Below, piece after piece: positions 34,765-46,488 of a stretch of DNA of 64,000 bases. The stretch spans positions 15,694,501-15,758,500 of the forward strand of contig CP142454.1 of the NCBI GenBank assembly GCA_038049695.1, given 5' to 3'. Position 1 is the first letter of the stretch. The number at the start of each line of letters is the position of its first letter. This DNA is from Cinnamomum chago (Eukaryota > Streptophyta > Magnoliopsida > Laurales > Lauraceae). The notes beneath the pieces are model-generated. The model did not search any database. It saw nothing but the letters and a program-made list of their open reading frames with translations, and was not told where the DNA came from. The translations under genes were made by a program, and so were the position numbers.

Positions 34765-35243
34765 CTTTAGACCAACTCCTCATTTTTTGGGTGTCAAATG
34801 CCATTTTGCAACCTTGAAGAGTGTTTTTGCACCCCTAAATTATAAATTTGCTCCAATGATAGGTCCCAAAATGGGGTGCCATTTTAATATTTTAATATTT
34901 TTTATTAAAAAATATAATTAAACTTAATGGTTATAATAAAATGTTGTAGGCTAGTTGTAATCAAAAATAAATTTCTGGCAGTGCTGGAGGCTAGCCTCGA
35001 ACTCCAACTTGGAGGTGGCTAGCATAATTGTCGTTGGATAGAGGAACAGTATACCCAACGGCTGTTTTGCATTATCACCTTTCTCTCTCCAAAGTTGCCA
35101 AATATGATACCCCAAAACCCAAATGTCATTTTGCCACCTCTGATGCCACCCCCAATTGGAGCTCCAATTTTTGAAGTTGGGGTGCCATTTTAACCGTTAT
35201 GGGGATGGCACCCCTGATCCAAACTCCCGTTGGAGTTGCTCTT
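34765..35243. mobile_element. Possible MITE
   Basis: The right end (TCCCGTTGGAGTTGCTCTTA; complement GAGCAACTCCAACGGG) is a terminus type often seen in plant MITEs. The left end near 34768 has a similar CAACTCC. The interior repeats the GGGGTGCCATTTTAA phrase. Target duplications are not clear. Confidence 0.3.
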
Positions 35244-36439
35244 ATACGTATCTTGAGCGAAATAGAGCGCGGGGACCACGAGCTTGGTGGTTAAGGAGTC
35301 CGGATCCTGAGTACTACTTGCACCAGGCCTACTCTTTTTCCCACAGTGGGGCCGGTCTATTGAAAATCTAATTTGGTCAAAATAAATTCCTACAAAGGGC
35401 GCTTATGAGCCTGACCACCGCGAGAGGCTGATCCAGACTCAACCCGTTTTAGGCTGAACTTGGATTGAGTGATAAAAAATCTAAAGCCTAGCCCGCCCCA
35501 TATAATAAATGCTTGTAATTTAATTTAATTAGTCCAAACAACTACTTATAATGCCCACAAAATGTATATTTTTTAATAAATGGCCCTATTCGGGAGGCAC
35601 ATGGATCCCGGAGAAGTATAGCCAGTAGTATTACACGTAGGTTAGATAGGTAGCTTAAGCGTACACATCGTAACAAATATCTCACTTACTTTGAATTTAT
35701 TGTGATAATACCATGATGTTTTGCTTTGAAAAAACATATCGCAATAATTTAATGCTAAAATGACGTCGACATTATTGTGATAATGTCTCAATATAAAACC
35801 CAAGATGATGTATATTTTGGGGAAAAATGCATGTGCCTTTTATTTTTATGATTTTATTTATTTTTCAAAGCTACTTTTTTTTATCAAAAAAAACTCCTGA
35901 TGTTATCCTAAAAGTGCAAACTTAAAATCATATTGATATCATCTTCACTAATATTACCTTAATAGCCACAAACACTGCCTTTGTGTAATCATGGGTAATT
36001 TTCCAATAGAAATGAAAATTATTCTAATTTTCTCTACTGCACAATAATTCATTATTAGGTTTGAGTGACACATTTTACTTGCATATAAGGTATAAAGGAA
36101 AGCAACTGATTTTTCTTGTAAGAGAGGAGAATGAATGCAGGATTCGTTTATATAGTCGGAAAAAAAAATTAAGAAATGAAAAATCCTCTCCTTGCATGAA
36201 CAAATCCTTATAAAGAGGAATTATTCGCTTTTTTTTTTTTTTTTATCCCTCTCTCTTAATGTTCCCTACTGTAATTGTCATCTAGAAGTTGAGAAATTTC
36301 CAAGTTTTTTTTATTTTCGAGAGTTCCATCATTGGATGGGGCTATATTGTTGCTCAAAGAAGTTGCAGTCTCCTCATAAACCTTCTCTTCCTCCAGAAAT
36401 TATAGAGTTGTTACACTCTAGACAGTAGTTAGCTTATAT

Positions 36440-36963
36440 TGTAGGAAATCGTATGGCCCATATATCATGGGTCTCACGTTAGATCAAGCAGGGCAGATGC
36501 CAACAGAGAATACAATCTCACTGAATGTCAGACTTGATCTGGTCCCACTAATAAGACTCCCAATATGATTAGTGGATGTGAGTTTATTAGCGAAGAAGTT
36601 TCTAGTGAGTGTGACTCTTTGGAACTTATCTATATAAGATAAGGGAACCCCAATAAGCGAAGAGATCTGTATAGCTTCCCAATCGCTGAAACGTATATAG
36701 ATCTCAGGCCCTGTGTCTGAGTCTCTGCATCCGAATCCATCATATATGCTCTTAATTATTGCTTTGCCTCTTCTGTGAATCTCCTGTTTCTTTTTTAGTT
36801 GGCTGTTTTTCTCAGGCCTTTGTATAGTGCTTGGCCCTTATTTTGGGTTCTTGATTTTTTTCTTAGACCTTGTATTCCTTTCTATTAATACAAATTTGTG
36901 TTTAAGGAAATAAATATAATAATAAAAAATCTCTCAGTGTTCTCCACTTTCTTGTGATTGACA
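36440..36963 (+). mobile_element. Possible solo LTR
   Basis: The segment starts TGTAGGAAATCGTATGGCCC, ends TTGTGATTGACA, has a TATA-like CTATATAAGATAAGGG near 36631 and a Thr/Phe-codon-poor T-rich 3' part. No matching 5-bp flanks are visible, so the limits are uncertain. Confidence 0.3.
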
Positions 36964-37757
36964 AGTTTTATCCTTTTCCCCCTTTCAAACAGGATATCAA
37001 ATTAAAGGAGAAAACCACACAAAAGGGAATGCCTGGCCACATGTCTCTATTGGGACTCCATAGAGATACACGCTTTCTCCAAACCTTATCTGGGACTCCA
37101 TTGAGAGAGAGGCATCTAAAAGAGACTTTAAAAAGGATAGAAAGGATTAAAAGAACATATTTCTCTTTCAGGGCTCCCACTACTCTTTTGAAATGAAACC
37201 CTTCAATTAGGTGAGAGTGTGAAGGATTGATAGAGACCTAAGCTTCTCCCCACCCTACTCTTTAGGCACCCACACCATTGAAATGCCACATGTCATCCCC
37301 TCATTGGATGACCTGTAGAAATTGGATAGATGATAACAAATAGGTGGGCCTGTCCAAGGTCAAGGTATCTTGGAACTGAGTGAAGCCTTTGATACTTACT
37401 GCTTTAAATGGATTAGGTAGGGTTGGTTTCAGCATTTAATTATGGAAATGGCCCCCCCCCACTGAACAATCATCTTTAACATATCAGTTGATCTTGTACA
37501 TTTTATACTAAGATGAGACTTGAGAGTCATTATCAGTCCATCTGATACTTTAGCTAAATAAATCTATCATTATGAGTTCCACAGTGTATTGCACGGTATC
37601 ACATATATCACTCAAAGAACCAATGAACCATATTGCTTACAGAATTTTGACTCCTACGACTCTAATATTCACTAGATAAGGAAAGAGAGATGAATAACAA
37701 ACACACCATTATTGCAGATTAAGGAATGCTTGCCACGATACATGTACACATTATATG

Positions 37758-39178
37758 TAGGATTGTAAACAAGTTGCTTCCGGTCCAAGTTCATGGTGGA
37801 TCCAGAACCGAAACCAGAACTGTTAAGAAATAGGTGGAACTAGACTCGGAACAGGAACCGTTGCGGAACCGGTTTCTTGGCTCTGGAATCGGTACGAGAA
37901 TCATATATGGGACAGGTCCGGATCTGGGTCTGGATCTAAGTAGATAATGATATTAAAAAAAATGATTTTTAGGAGATATTTTTGAAAATTTAGGTAGCGT
38001 TTGGATTATCTTATTTTTGCCCCTTATACACTTAAAACTGATTGAATCCGCTTTTAAAATGTTTGGTGGGTGTATTTACTGTTTCCATTTCAATTGGTTT
38101 TAAGAGGAAATATGTCTTTTTCAAGAAGCCAGCAAAAGCACCCGATTTGAATCAGACCTTAATGTTTGAAGCGGAAAGACCCAGCAAGCTACAGTGAAAT
38201 GGATGTCCTCATAGGACAGTCCGTTTTTTCATTTTTTTTTTTTATTTTATTTATGGGACCCAAAATCATGATCCGGACCGTTAGATATTTGCAGAAGGTC
38301 AAACACGGCCATGTGGCAAAATTTTAGCCGTTGATCTATCTCAAAACTCAAGATATTTGCAGAAAAACGTGAGCCATTCAATCTAATATTCTGGAAATTG
38401 TGCGCCCCATAATCATGATCCAATCTGTTGATTCTCTTTGGATGGCCAAGAACGGCCACAGGTCCAAAAATGAGCCTCTAAATCCAAGTGGATCTTGAGA
38501 AATTTATAAAAATGTTTTTTATCGTTGATGTACCATGATTATTGACTGAGATTTGAAATTGTACAAGGGCAGTGTAGTTTTTTTTTTTTTTTTTTTTTGT
38601 AAATTCAGCCACCAAAAATCATGATCCAAATCATTGGATATATTCAGAAGACCATGCACGATTATGGGTCCAAATTTTAGCTGTTCATCATAGATTTTGA
38701 GATATTTACAAAAAAAAAAAAATACAAACATTTATATCTACCTTTTTTAAAATCATGGCCCCCAAATGCAAGATTCAAACCATTAGTTCTCTTTGTAAGG
38801 TTAAACACAACTACAGTGTCAAATTTCAATACTTTAATCCTCATGGATCTTGAGATATTTATGAAAAATTTTCAACCATTGCTTTAAAAATGTCTATTTC
38901 AATCATTTTTTCTGTGTAACCAAACAAACTACCATCTATTTTAAACTGGGTCATTTGAAACAGATCTGTTTTAGAATATAGATCTGTTTTATATAAGTAA
39001 GAGACGCCAAACAAGCCCAAGCCCTTAGGTAATATGTCGGGTCTCAGACCCATGGTTTCGAACCAAGGTGGAACTGGACCCGGTTACTTATCAGGGCCTA
39101 AATAAATACCTAGACCCGATTTTTAGCGGGTCGAAATTTCTAGATAATCGGCGAATCAAAAACCCATTTACATCCCTA
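37758..39178. mobile_element. hAT-type non-autonomous element, copy B, split by another insertion
   Basis: Both halves align with copy A at 11665..12058. The ends are TAGGATTGTAAAC and CCCATTTACATCCCTA. The flanks are an 8-bp duplication ATTATATG (37750..37757) / ATTGTATG (39179..39186) with one mismatch. The alignment to copy A breaks at about 37990 and resumes at 39025, which defines the inserted element. Confidence 0.75.
37997..39024. mobile_element. Element of about 1.03 kb nested in hAT copy B
   Basis: The direct repeat TTAGGTA at 37990..37996 and 39025..39031 flanks it. Near the ends GCGTTTGG and CCAAACAAGCC are inverted relative to each other. The interior has about four diverged units containing AAATCATGATCC, ACCGTTAGATATTTGCAGAA and ATTTTAGCCGTTGATC, starting near 38265, 38410, 38625 and 38760. 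There is no transposase. The superfamily is open: TTA target and GG..CC ends would suit PIF/Harbinger, a 7-8 bp target would suit hAT. Confidence 0.6.
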
Positions 39179-39186
39179 ATTGTATG

Positions 39187-40110
39187 GTTTAAAGCTGTGG
39201 GTAGCTAAGGGAGTGCCCCACCAAGGGCCCAATCATTAAACATATGTTGCCAAAAGGAAAATGATCATCCACAGGTGATTGGTGATCTTATGTAAATATT
39301 ACTTACCTCATAAATACGTGCATAAGGCCACATAGGTTTTGGTCACCCTTAATTGTTTCATAGCCGACCCATTCATTCCTCGATTGCATCACAAAACAAG
39401 AATTGCATGGTTAACATGTGTCCACAAGGGATGTAAGTGGGTCGGATCCAGTTGGTCTATATTTGGTTTATCTGGGTCGGACCCTTAGATTAACTGGGTG
39501 AATGGGTCCATTGCCACAAAGGGATTTTAACAGTTCTCAGTCTATTGATAATAGGTTCAGTAAGTCGGGCAGTGGGCTTGACATGGGTGCTATTCCATCT
39601 AGAACTAGCACCATTCCCCCTACCTTTTTTCTTCTACTTTATGAAAATAAGAAAAATGCAAATTTAAGCTTAAACTAATTTTTTTGAAAGATTACTCTTT
39701 TCTCCCAATCCAAATGCCTCCTAAAAGATAAATTGGTAAATAAAAAATTCATTTTGAAATGTGGATGAGGAAGTCAGTCTAAAAAATCATAATTTAATAA
39801 GATTCCACAATGTAATTCTTTTAAAAGTTATATGTTCTTTAATGATATTATTATCAATTTTTAATAGCAAAAACGAGTCTAATCATCTATACCAGGATTT
39901 GAGCCAACAGCATGCATAGATCATAAATCTAACATGTATTCTTGAGATAATGATGAAGGAATTGACATATCTGACTTTATACATTCCAAAGATTTGCAAA
40001 TTCATAGCTAGGAAAGAAACTTTAGGGGATTTTCTCTTGTAGATGTCACAATCCTGTGGCGACTGTCTTTAATTCAAGGGGTCTCAGCCCCATGCCTACT
40101 TAATGATCTA
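39187..40110. other. Intergenic, no gene seen
   Basis: AT-rich sequence with only short open frames. The part at 39425..39560 contains GGGTCGGA-type phrases resembling hAT interiors, but no termini could be placed. Confidence 0.5.
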
Positions 40111-40570
40111 ACTAGTAACAAACGCCCGTGCTAAGCCCAGGCCCAAAAATGAATATACATTAAAATTTAAGATTTTTTTTTAATTCTTTTAAGAGAAAAA
40201 TAAATCTAAAAGGTACAAATATATTATTTATCATTCTTATTTTGAAGAGTCTCGAAAGATCTCTCATAATAGGATAGATCCTAATATGGCCAAACACATT
40301 TGCCACACGATCCAACTCCACCTAAATGCTGATTTGAAGAGGAAACATTGCATGTGGAGTCTTTAATTTTGATTAGGATTTGAAGAGGGAACATGCATGT
40401 GGAGTTAAGTTAAGGAGTTACTGTAGTGAAAAGAAATAAAAGCTTGATGAGTTACAACATTGAAGAATCTTTTAGAGGGAGGAGTGTGGTAATTGTTAGA
40501 AGGGTTAAAATTAAAAGTCGCAATCTCTGATTGCTACAGTTGGCTTCATATATAATATAATATATAGTAA
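40111..40570 (-). mobile_element. Helitron-like element, copy 1
   Basis: Read on the minus strand the 3' end is GCTTAGCACGGGCGTTTGTT followed by ACTAG(T). The other end is the AT-rich TATAATATATAGTAATGG. The layout is the same as the copies at 46489 and 46884. The terminal hairpin is weak in this copy. Confidence 0.4.
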
Positions 40571-41891
40571 TGGTTTGACTATGCAAATCATCAATTATTG
40601 TAGATTCTCCTTTACAATCAATTATTTTAGATTATTGTTGCAGTGTGTAGAATTGATCATTATATTTTGTACTTACATTTATAGTAGTGTAAAAATTTGA
40701 AATGTTATTAAGTGGGATGCTTCTTCTCAACTTTTTCTTCCTTTTTCTTAACCTCAAATCAACATCACTTTTACCCCAAATAACACCATCAGTCATGATA
40801 TTTTGAATTGAGACGCACAATGTGGATAGAAAAGTAACCTAGCTAAGGTGGTTTGTGATTAACACTACCCTCATAACTACCCTCATAAGAAACCAAAGAA
40901 AAACCTCAATCACCTGAAATTGTCATAGATATATAAATATTATAGCATTCAACATACAAATATGCATCAAAGAATTCATAGTAAATAAATCTATGTCCTA
41001 CCAATTGAATGCGGCTAATAGCTTATTCATCCCATATCTTATTTCCATCTTGGTATATAAGATAGAATACTGCAAGAAATAGAAGAGTTAAGAATAAAGC
41101 TAGAACCCACGGTTTAACAACAACAACAAAAAAAAACAAAACAAAATAAATAAAAAAAAAACACTTTTTAGAGAACTCAAAATACCCTACCATCCATAAG
41201 GCATTTTCCATTAGAAGATATGCAAGCCCTGTAGTAAGGTTCAAATCAGTCAAACCTGCAGAACCTTTGATAAAATCCCATGGCTTTACCACTGTCAACC
41301 TTAAAAGAAAAATAGCAAAAAAATTCACAAAATGATATTCAAACTCCAAACACAGATGAACAACTACAAATCACATAAAACCTTGGAAAATAGAAATCCA
41401 AGCATAAAATGTCAAGAAAATAGGAAAGGCATATAAAAGCCCTTGAGAAACTCAAACCCCTCCAACAACATCCACAAACAAATAAAGCCCATATCAAAGA
41501 GAGAAAATGAAAGAAAAAAAAATCTTATACCCCTCTATCAAAGAGGAGAGGAGTTCTGACCCAACCAAAGACTATAAATAGCCTCTATCAGTCCATTCTA
41601 AGAAAAAGTTTAAAAAATGAAAATCAGTATTTAGGATTTTGGGTGTGTTAGAATATGTATGTATGTATGCCACAACCATCTTCCATCATCAGCTTAATGG
41701 TCAAGATCACCCTACATGGCCCAACACATGATCCACCCATCATTATCATTAACACATAACCTTGAACAGCAGAGGAGGAGAGAGGTATAGAATGCTGATC
41801 CAACGTGAATAGTGCAAGAGAAAGATGGAGATAGAGGAAGATATGAATATAGATGGTGTTCTTTCGGTCAAATTCAATTATAGACAAAGAT
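40571..41891. other. Intergenic, no gene seen
   Basis: AT-rich sequence with small open frames on the minus strand (for example 41023..41349) that resemble no family known to me. Confidence 0.5.
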
Positions 41892-42094
41892 ATGCACTAC
41901 AAGAAATTTAGGCTATTGTGACGAAATTTGATGACGAACTTTTTTTTTTTTTTTTTTTGTCTTAAAAGAACACCCGAAGAGGACGAAATATAAATTTTGT
42001 CGTTTGTTTTCATTTTTTTTCAAAAGTATAGGAGACGAAAACAAAATTTCGTCTACAAAAATATGGCACCAACTTGTTTTGTGTTGGCGCTAAT

Positions 42095-42540
42095 TTTTTT
42101 AGCTCATTAGAGACGAAAATTGTTGTCACAAAATATATATATATTTTTACGATGAACATAATTCGTCACCAATAAGGATAAGTTATGGAAGACGAACATA
42201 TTTCATCACCAAAATAAGGCGCTAATTTCATTTGATTTGGCGCGGATTATTTTAGCTCATTGGAGGCGAATATTTTTGTCACAAAATATAATTTGTTTTT
42301 GTGACGACCTTAATTCGTCATTAATAAGGATAAGTTATGGAAGACGAAAATATCTCGTCACCAAAATAAGGCGCCAATTTCATTTGCGGGCGCGAATTAT
42401 TTTAGCTCATTGGAGACGAAAATTTTTGTCACAAAATATAATTTGTTTTTGCGACGAACGTAATTCGTCACTAATAAGAATAAGTTATCAAAAAGGAAAA
42501 TATTTCGGCCAACAAAATAAGACGCCAATTTCATTCGCAC
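42095..42540. repeat. Subterminal tandem repeats of the CACTA element
   Basis: Three units of about 150 bp start with TTTTAGCTCATTGGAGACGA near 42099, 42251 and 42401 (with small changes) and each continue through TTTGTCACAAAATATA, AATTCGTCA and AATAAGGCGC. They create an open frame at 42237..42587 that reads the same peptide twice; this is a repeat artefact, not a gene. Confidence 0.7.
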
Positions 42541-42986
42541 TTGAGCCTATTCGTCTCTTACAAGTATTGCTTTGGAAAAGCCTTTAAAATGACTAAAATG
42601 CCCCCCCCCCCCAATCCAATGCCCCTTTTCCAAAACTCATTTTCCCCTTTGTCCCTCCATCTATCCCGATCTCTCATTTCCAAAACCCTTTTCCAGAAGA
42701 GGAGAGAAGAACCCTTTTCCCCATTTTCCAACATCTCCCACCCATCGTCTCAGGCAGCAGCCCCATGGCCCATTGGCCCCCATCAATCATCATCACCCTC
42801 CATCAACACACGCAGTGCAGACCCATCCCTAATCAGTGATCCCTCTCATCTCTACTTTTCTCAGTCTCTCTCGCCTAGAACTCCCATATGCAGCCACCAT
42901 CACCAATCACCATCATCTATGCCCATCATCCTCCATCTAGGAGTCCTCCACCGCCAGGTACACCTACCTCTCTCAGTCTTTACTAT

Positions 42987-43951
42987 TGTGAGAACTTGGT
43001 CCGGGCGGTACCCTTAACCACGGGGCGTAGTGTGTCAACCACGGGCTTCAAACGGTGAGTCTCTGTTAGCCCGTATCAGAAATATCCAAGTCCTGACCTT
43101 GGGCTTATAAGTCAAACCCCGTATTAACTTAGCATGAGGCTTTTTAAAACCGTGCTTCCCCGAAAATCATAAGAACTCCTAAGTTAAGCGTGCTCGGGCG
43201 GGAACAGTACTAGGATGGATAACCTCTCGGGAAGTCCTCGCGCGTGCACGTGGGCCAAAGCGAACAATTTCATTCTGAGTTGGGCAGGGCTATGACAGTT
43301 GGTTTCAGAGCCGATGACGACTCTATTTCTAGTGGGGAGAATGTGAGATCTTGGTCCGGGCAGTACCCTTAATCACAGGGCGTAGCGTGTCAACCACGAG
43401 CTTCAAACGGCGAGTTTCCGTTAGCCCGCATCGGAAATATCCAAGTCCTCACCATGGGCTTATAAGTTAAACCCCATATTAACTTAGCATGAGACTTTTT
43501 AAAACCGTGTGGCCCCGGAAATCTTAAGAACTCCGAAGTTAAGCGTGCTCATGCGAGAGCAGTACTAGGATGGGTGACCTCCTGGGAAGTCCTCACGCGT
43601 GCACGTGAGCCAAAGCGGACAATTTCATGCTGAGTTGGGCGGGGCTGTGACAGTTGGTATCAGAGCCGATGATGACTCTATTTCTAGTGGGGGAGAATGT
43701 GAGATATTGGTCCGGGCGGTACCCTTAACCATGGGGCGTAGCGTGTCAACCACGGGCTTCAAACGATGAGTCTCCTTTAGCCTGCATTGGAAATATCCAA
43801 GTCTTGACCATGGGCTTATAAGTCAAATCTCGTATTAACTTAGCATGAGGACTTCTAAAACCGTGTGGCTTCAGAAATCGTAAGAACTTTGAAGTTAAGC
43901 GTGCTCGGGCGGGAGCCTCCTGGGAAGTTCTTGAGTTGGGCGGACGTGACA
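42987..43951 (+). mobile_element. Cassandra-type TRIM with three LTRs and 5S-rRNA-like sequence
   Basis: LTR1 42987..43297, LTR2 43342..43652 (both 311 bp) and a shortened LTR3 43698..43951 alternate with two internal segments of about 45 bp. Each LTR starts TGTGAGA and the full ones end TATGACA / TGTGACA. After LTR2 comes TTGGTATCAGAGCC, the tRNA-Met primer-binding site (LTR1 has one change), and GTGGGG(G)AGAA precedes the next LTR. Inside LTR1 (about 43160..43243) and LTR2 (about 43515..43600) is 5S rRNA-like sequence with pol III control boxes (AAGTTAAGCGTGCTCGGGCG, AGTACTAGGATGG, GGGAAGTCCTC). LTR3 has lost part of this. There are no open frames. Confidence 0.88.
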
Positions 43952-44307
43952 AAATTTTTTCGTCTCTATTTCTTATATTTATGACAAAATATTTTTGTCT
44001 CTAATTTATTCCTTTAACGACAAAATATTTTGTCACTAATTGCTTACAAGTATGTTTCCAACAAAGTGTATTGGAGACGAAAAAAAAATTACATACAAGC
44101 ATGTTTTCTGTATTGGAGAAAAAAAAATCGTCACAAATTTATCTTTTTCAATGACTAATTTTTTTTCGTCTCCAATACCTTTTAGCGACAAGGTTTTGGC
44201 AACAAAACGGGTGACGAAAATTTTTCGTCTCAATTAGTTTCGGTGACGAAATATGTACATTTTTGGACAAATTTGTGTCGTCCTTAAACCCCAAATTTCT
44301 TGTAGTG

Positions 44308-44877
44308 ATGGTTATCCCTTAAAAATCGAATGAAAGTTTCCTTCTTCATGCATGGGGCTTATTTGGGGTTATCTTTTGGGCATTTTTAAGGAGTGTAGAT
44401 GTAGATTTAAATTTAAATATGAACCTATGGTAATGTCAACTTATTGGTAGAAGTGGAGAAAGGATAAGGATGGAAGAGGTTATTTAAGAGAAATTGTAGG
44501 AGATATGATAAAGATGTGAGTTTCTTATTTTTATAATATGATAAAGATGTGAGTTTGTTATTTTTATAAAATTGAATGAAATGGAGAGATTTAGGAAGGT
44601 GATATGGAGAAGAGAATTGAAATAGAGATTTAGGGAGGAGATTTGTTTCAGATGAGTGTAGTGGCCCACATCAAAGCCTTAGGCTGTATATTTTTTCTTC
44701 CATATTTCTTTGAAAGGAGAGATTTTTCAGGGCTGAGGTGGCACCCCTCCCAGCACACCTTCTCCTTTCCTTTAATATATATAATATATAATATAATTGG
44801 AAAGCATACGTGGACATTTTCGAGTGAGACATTCGCTTAAAACTTCTATATTCTTGTATTCTCAATACTTCTAATAT
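44308..44877. other. Intergenic with short tandem repeat
   Basis: A 33-bp unit (ATGATAAAGATGTGAGTTT and TTATTTTTATAA) is repeated at about 44504..44570. Nothing else is recognised. Confidence 0.5.
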
Positions 44878-45058
44878 TTTATTTTATTTTATTTTTTTGT
44901 TATTGGAGGGTTCTCTACCCTTTTGGTTGGACTAATCCCTCCGGGTCCAGAGGAAAGCCGAGTGAACTCCCTTGTACTACTAACATGGTAGTGGAGTTTT
45001 AAACGTACAACATTTTCCGGGTGCAAACCGTGGTATGCCAATTTAACTACCCTTGGGA
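44878..45058 (-). mobile_element. tRNA-derived SINE with A-rich tail
   Basis: On the minus strand: GGGTAGTTAAATTGGCATAC (A-box region), ACCACGGTTTGCACCCGG, a B-box-like GTACGTTTAAAACTCCACTA, then GGACCCGGAGGGATTAGTCC and AGAACCCTCCAATAAC followed by an A-rich tail of AAATA units (44878..44898 on the plus strand). It matches the SINE pieces at 32841, 33612 and 57003. Confidence 0.65.
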
Positions 45059-46488
45059 TTTTCATACTCCTCATCTATTAAAAAGACCTTCCTAACATGA
45101 TTGTTTTATCCAAGGATGGTAAATCAAGTTACCCATTTTGAATGAGACTAGAAAACTTTAATGGACTTATGCTCTCACAAACGTGGGGCTGTATAGACCT
45201 CGTGCTTGTGGGCCTACGTACATCCCAAGAGCTAACACTTGCCCCAAAACCCCACAAGATTCTATCTTAGAAAACCTTGGAATCTTCTCCTAATTGTTTG
45301 GCTAAATCATTTTGCTTATAAAAAAAATAATCATTCTTTAAAGGTGGCAATAAATAATTGCAAGTCACTTGATGAACATCTGATGTCATCGAAGTTTTTT
45401 ATTTTTTAGTTTAACGTTATAAATAGTGACCCTAAGCCTAAGGGGATGTTTTTGTAATTTACTTGTATAGTATCGCAAAGTAAATGGTCACATCAAAAGA
45501 GAGTAAAATAAGAGGGGTCAAATAAGAAAGTGTTAAATGACAAAATTATACCATTTTCAACTGTTTAAATAAAACTGATATATTTTTTTTTTATCAAAAT
45601 GAATGTGAACATCCAGGAGAAAGGAAAATGAATCATTTAATTAATGAAGATTTTGACATACTCTATAGAGTATAATGTATTAAACTAAAGAATTGACCAT
45701 CCCCATCTGGGCTACATGTTTCTTTAATGGGCTTGCTTGCTTAGAATTGAATACATAGGAGGTTTTGGTCAATAAGCTCCAACTAAGGATTATCTAAAAC
45801 ATGACGTGCAAATGATATAAGATAAGGAGTAAGGTATATATAGATAACAATACTATAGATGGGACCTTGACTTTCCTATGATTTGTATTATTAGGGTGAT
45901 GGGAGGTAGACATTTCTCATCTTACTTTATTAAACTTATATTAAAGGAGATATTATTTGATGCTCATTTTCGTATTTTCACCTTGTATCTTTATTTTAAA
46001 CCACTCATTAAACGAATTCTTATGTATTCAACTCCTATGTATTATGTGCAAACACATAAGCTCTAAATAGATATAAAGCCAAAACTTTTGTCATCAGTAA
46101 TGCAGTCATATCCTTGTTCACACGTCTCTTATTTCAACAAAATATCATGAGAGGCCCAAATGGTGTTAAAAGCCTCCGTGTTAGGAGGATTCTGAAAAGG
46201 GGAATAAAATTATCTCTATTCCAGAATACTCTCATCATACAAATGGTGTCTAAAACATTCCCACCACCCAATCCAAGAGGATGAATTGATAAGCAATATG
46301 AAACAATTAGGGCCAGTGAACACACCCTCACACCATGTGTCTCACCCGACCAATCCTCTCCCAAATAAAAAAAACACTTGCTGGCAATTGACATTTTGTT
46401 TAATGGTGAGCACATCAGTGTTGTTTGCAAGTCTTAAAAGAAAACCACTCCAGATAATATTCAAACTTCTATAAAAAAAAAAAAAAAA
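45059..46488. other. Intergenic with one copy of a dispersed MITE-like element
   Basis: About 45745..46040 is a diverged copy of the element described at 51724 (shared ATAGGAGG..., TGGGACCTTGACTTTCCTA and GGAGATATTATTTGATG phrases). The rest has no recognised feature. Confidence 0.4.

Larger units (their letters stand above)
41895..44307. mobile_element. Non-autonomous CACTA (En/Spm) transposon
   Basis: A perfect 15-bp terminal inverted repeat CACTACAAGAAATTT begins at 41895 and its complement ends at 44307. The flanks are the 3-bp duplication ATG (41892..41894 and 44308..44310). This is diagnostic for CACTA elements. Subterminal regions are packed with GACGAA / TTCGTC motifs in both directions, as expected of transposase-binding repeats. 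No transposase is present. The element hosts a Cassandra-type TRIM at 42987..43951. Confidence 0.88.

Noticed and set aside
42237-42587. Open frame with an internally repeated peptide
   Set aside because: The peptide repeat mirrors the CACTA subterminal tandem repeats; no domain is present.
43150-43600. 5S rRNA genes
   Set aside because: The 5S-like sequence is incomplete and lies inside LTRs with primer sites and polypurine tracts, so it belongs to a Cassandra TRIM.
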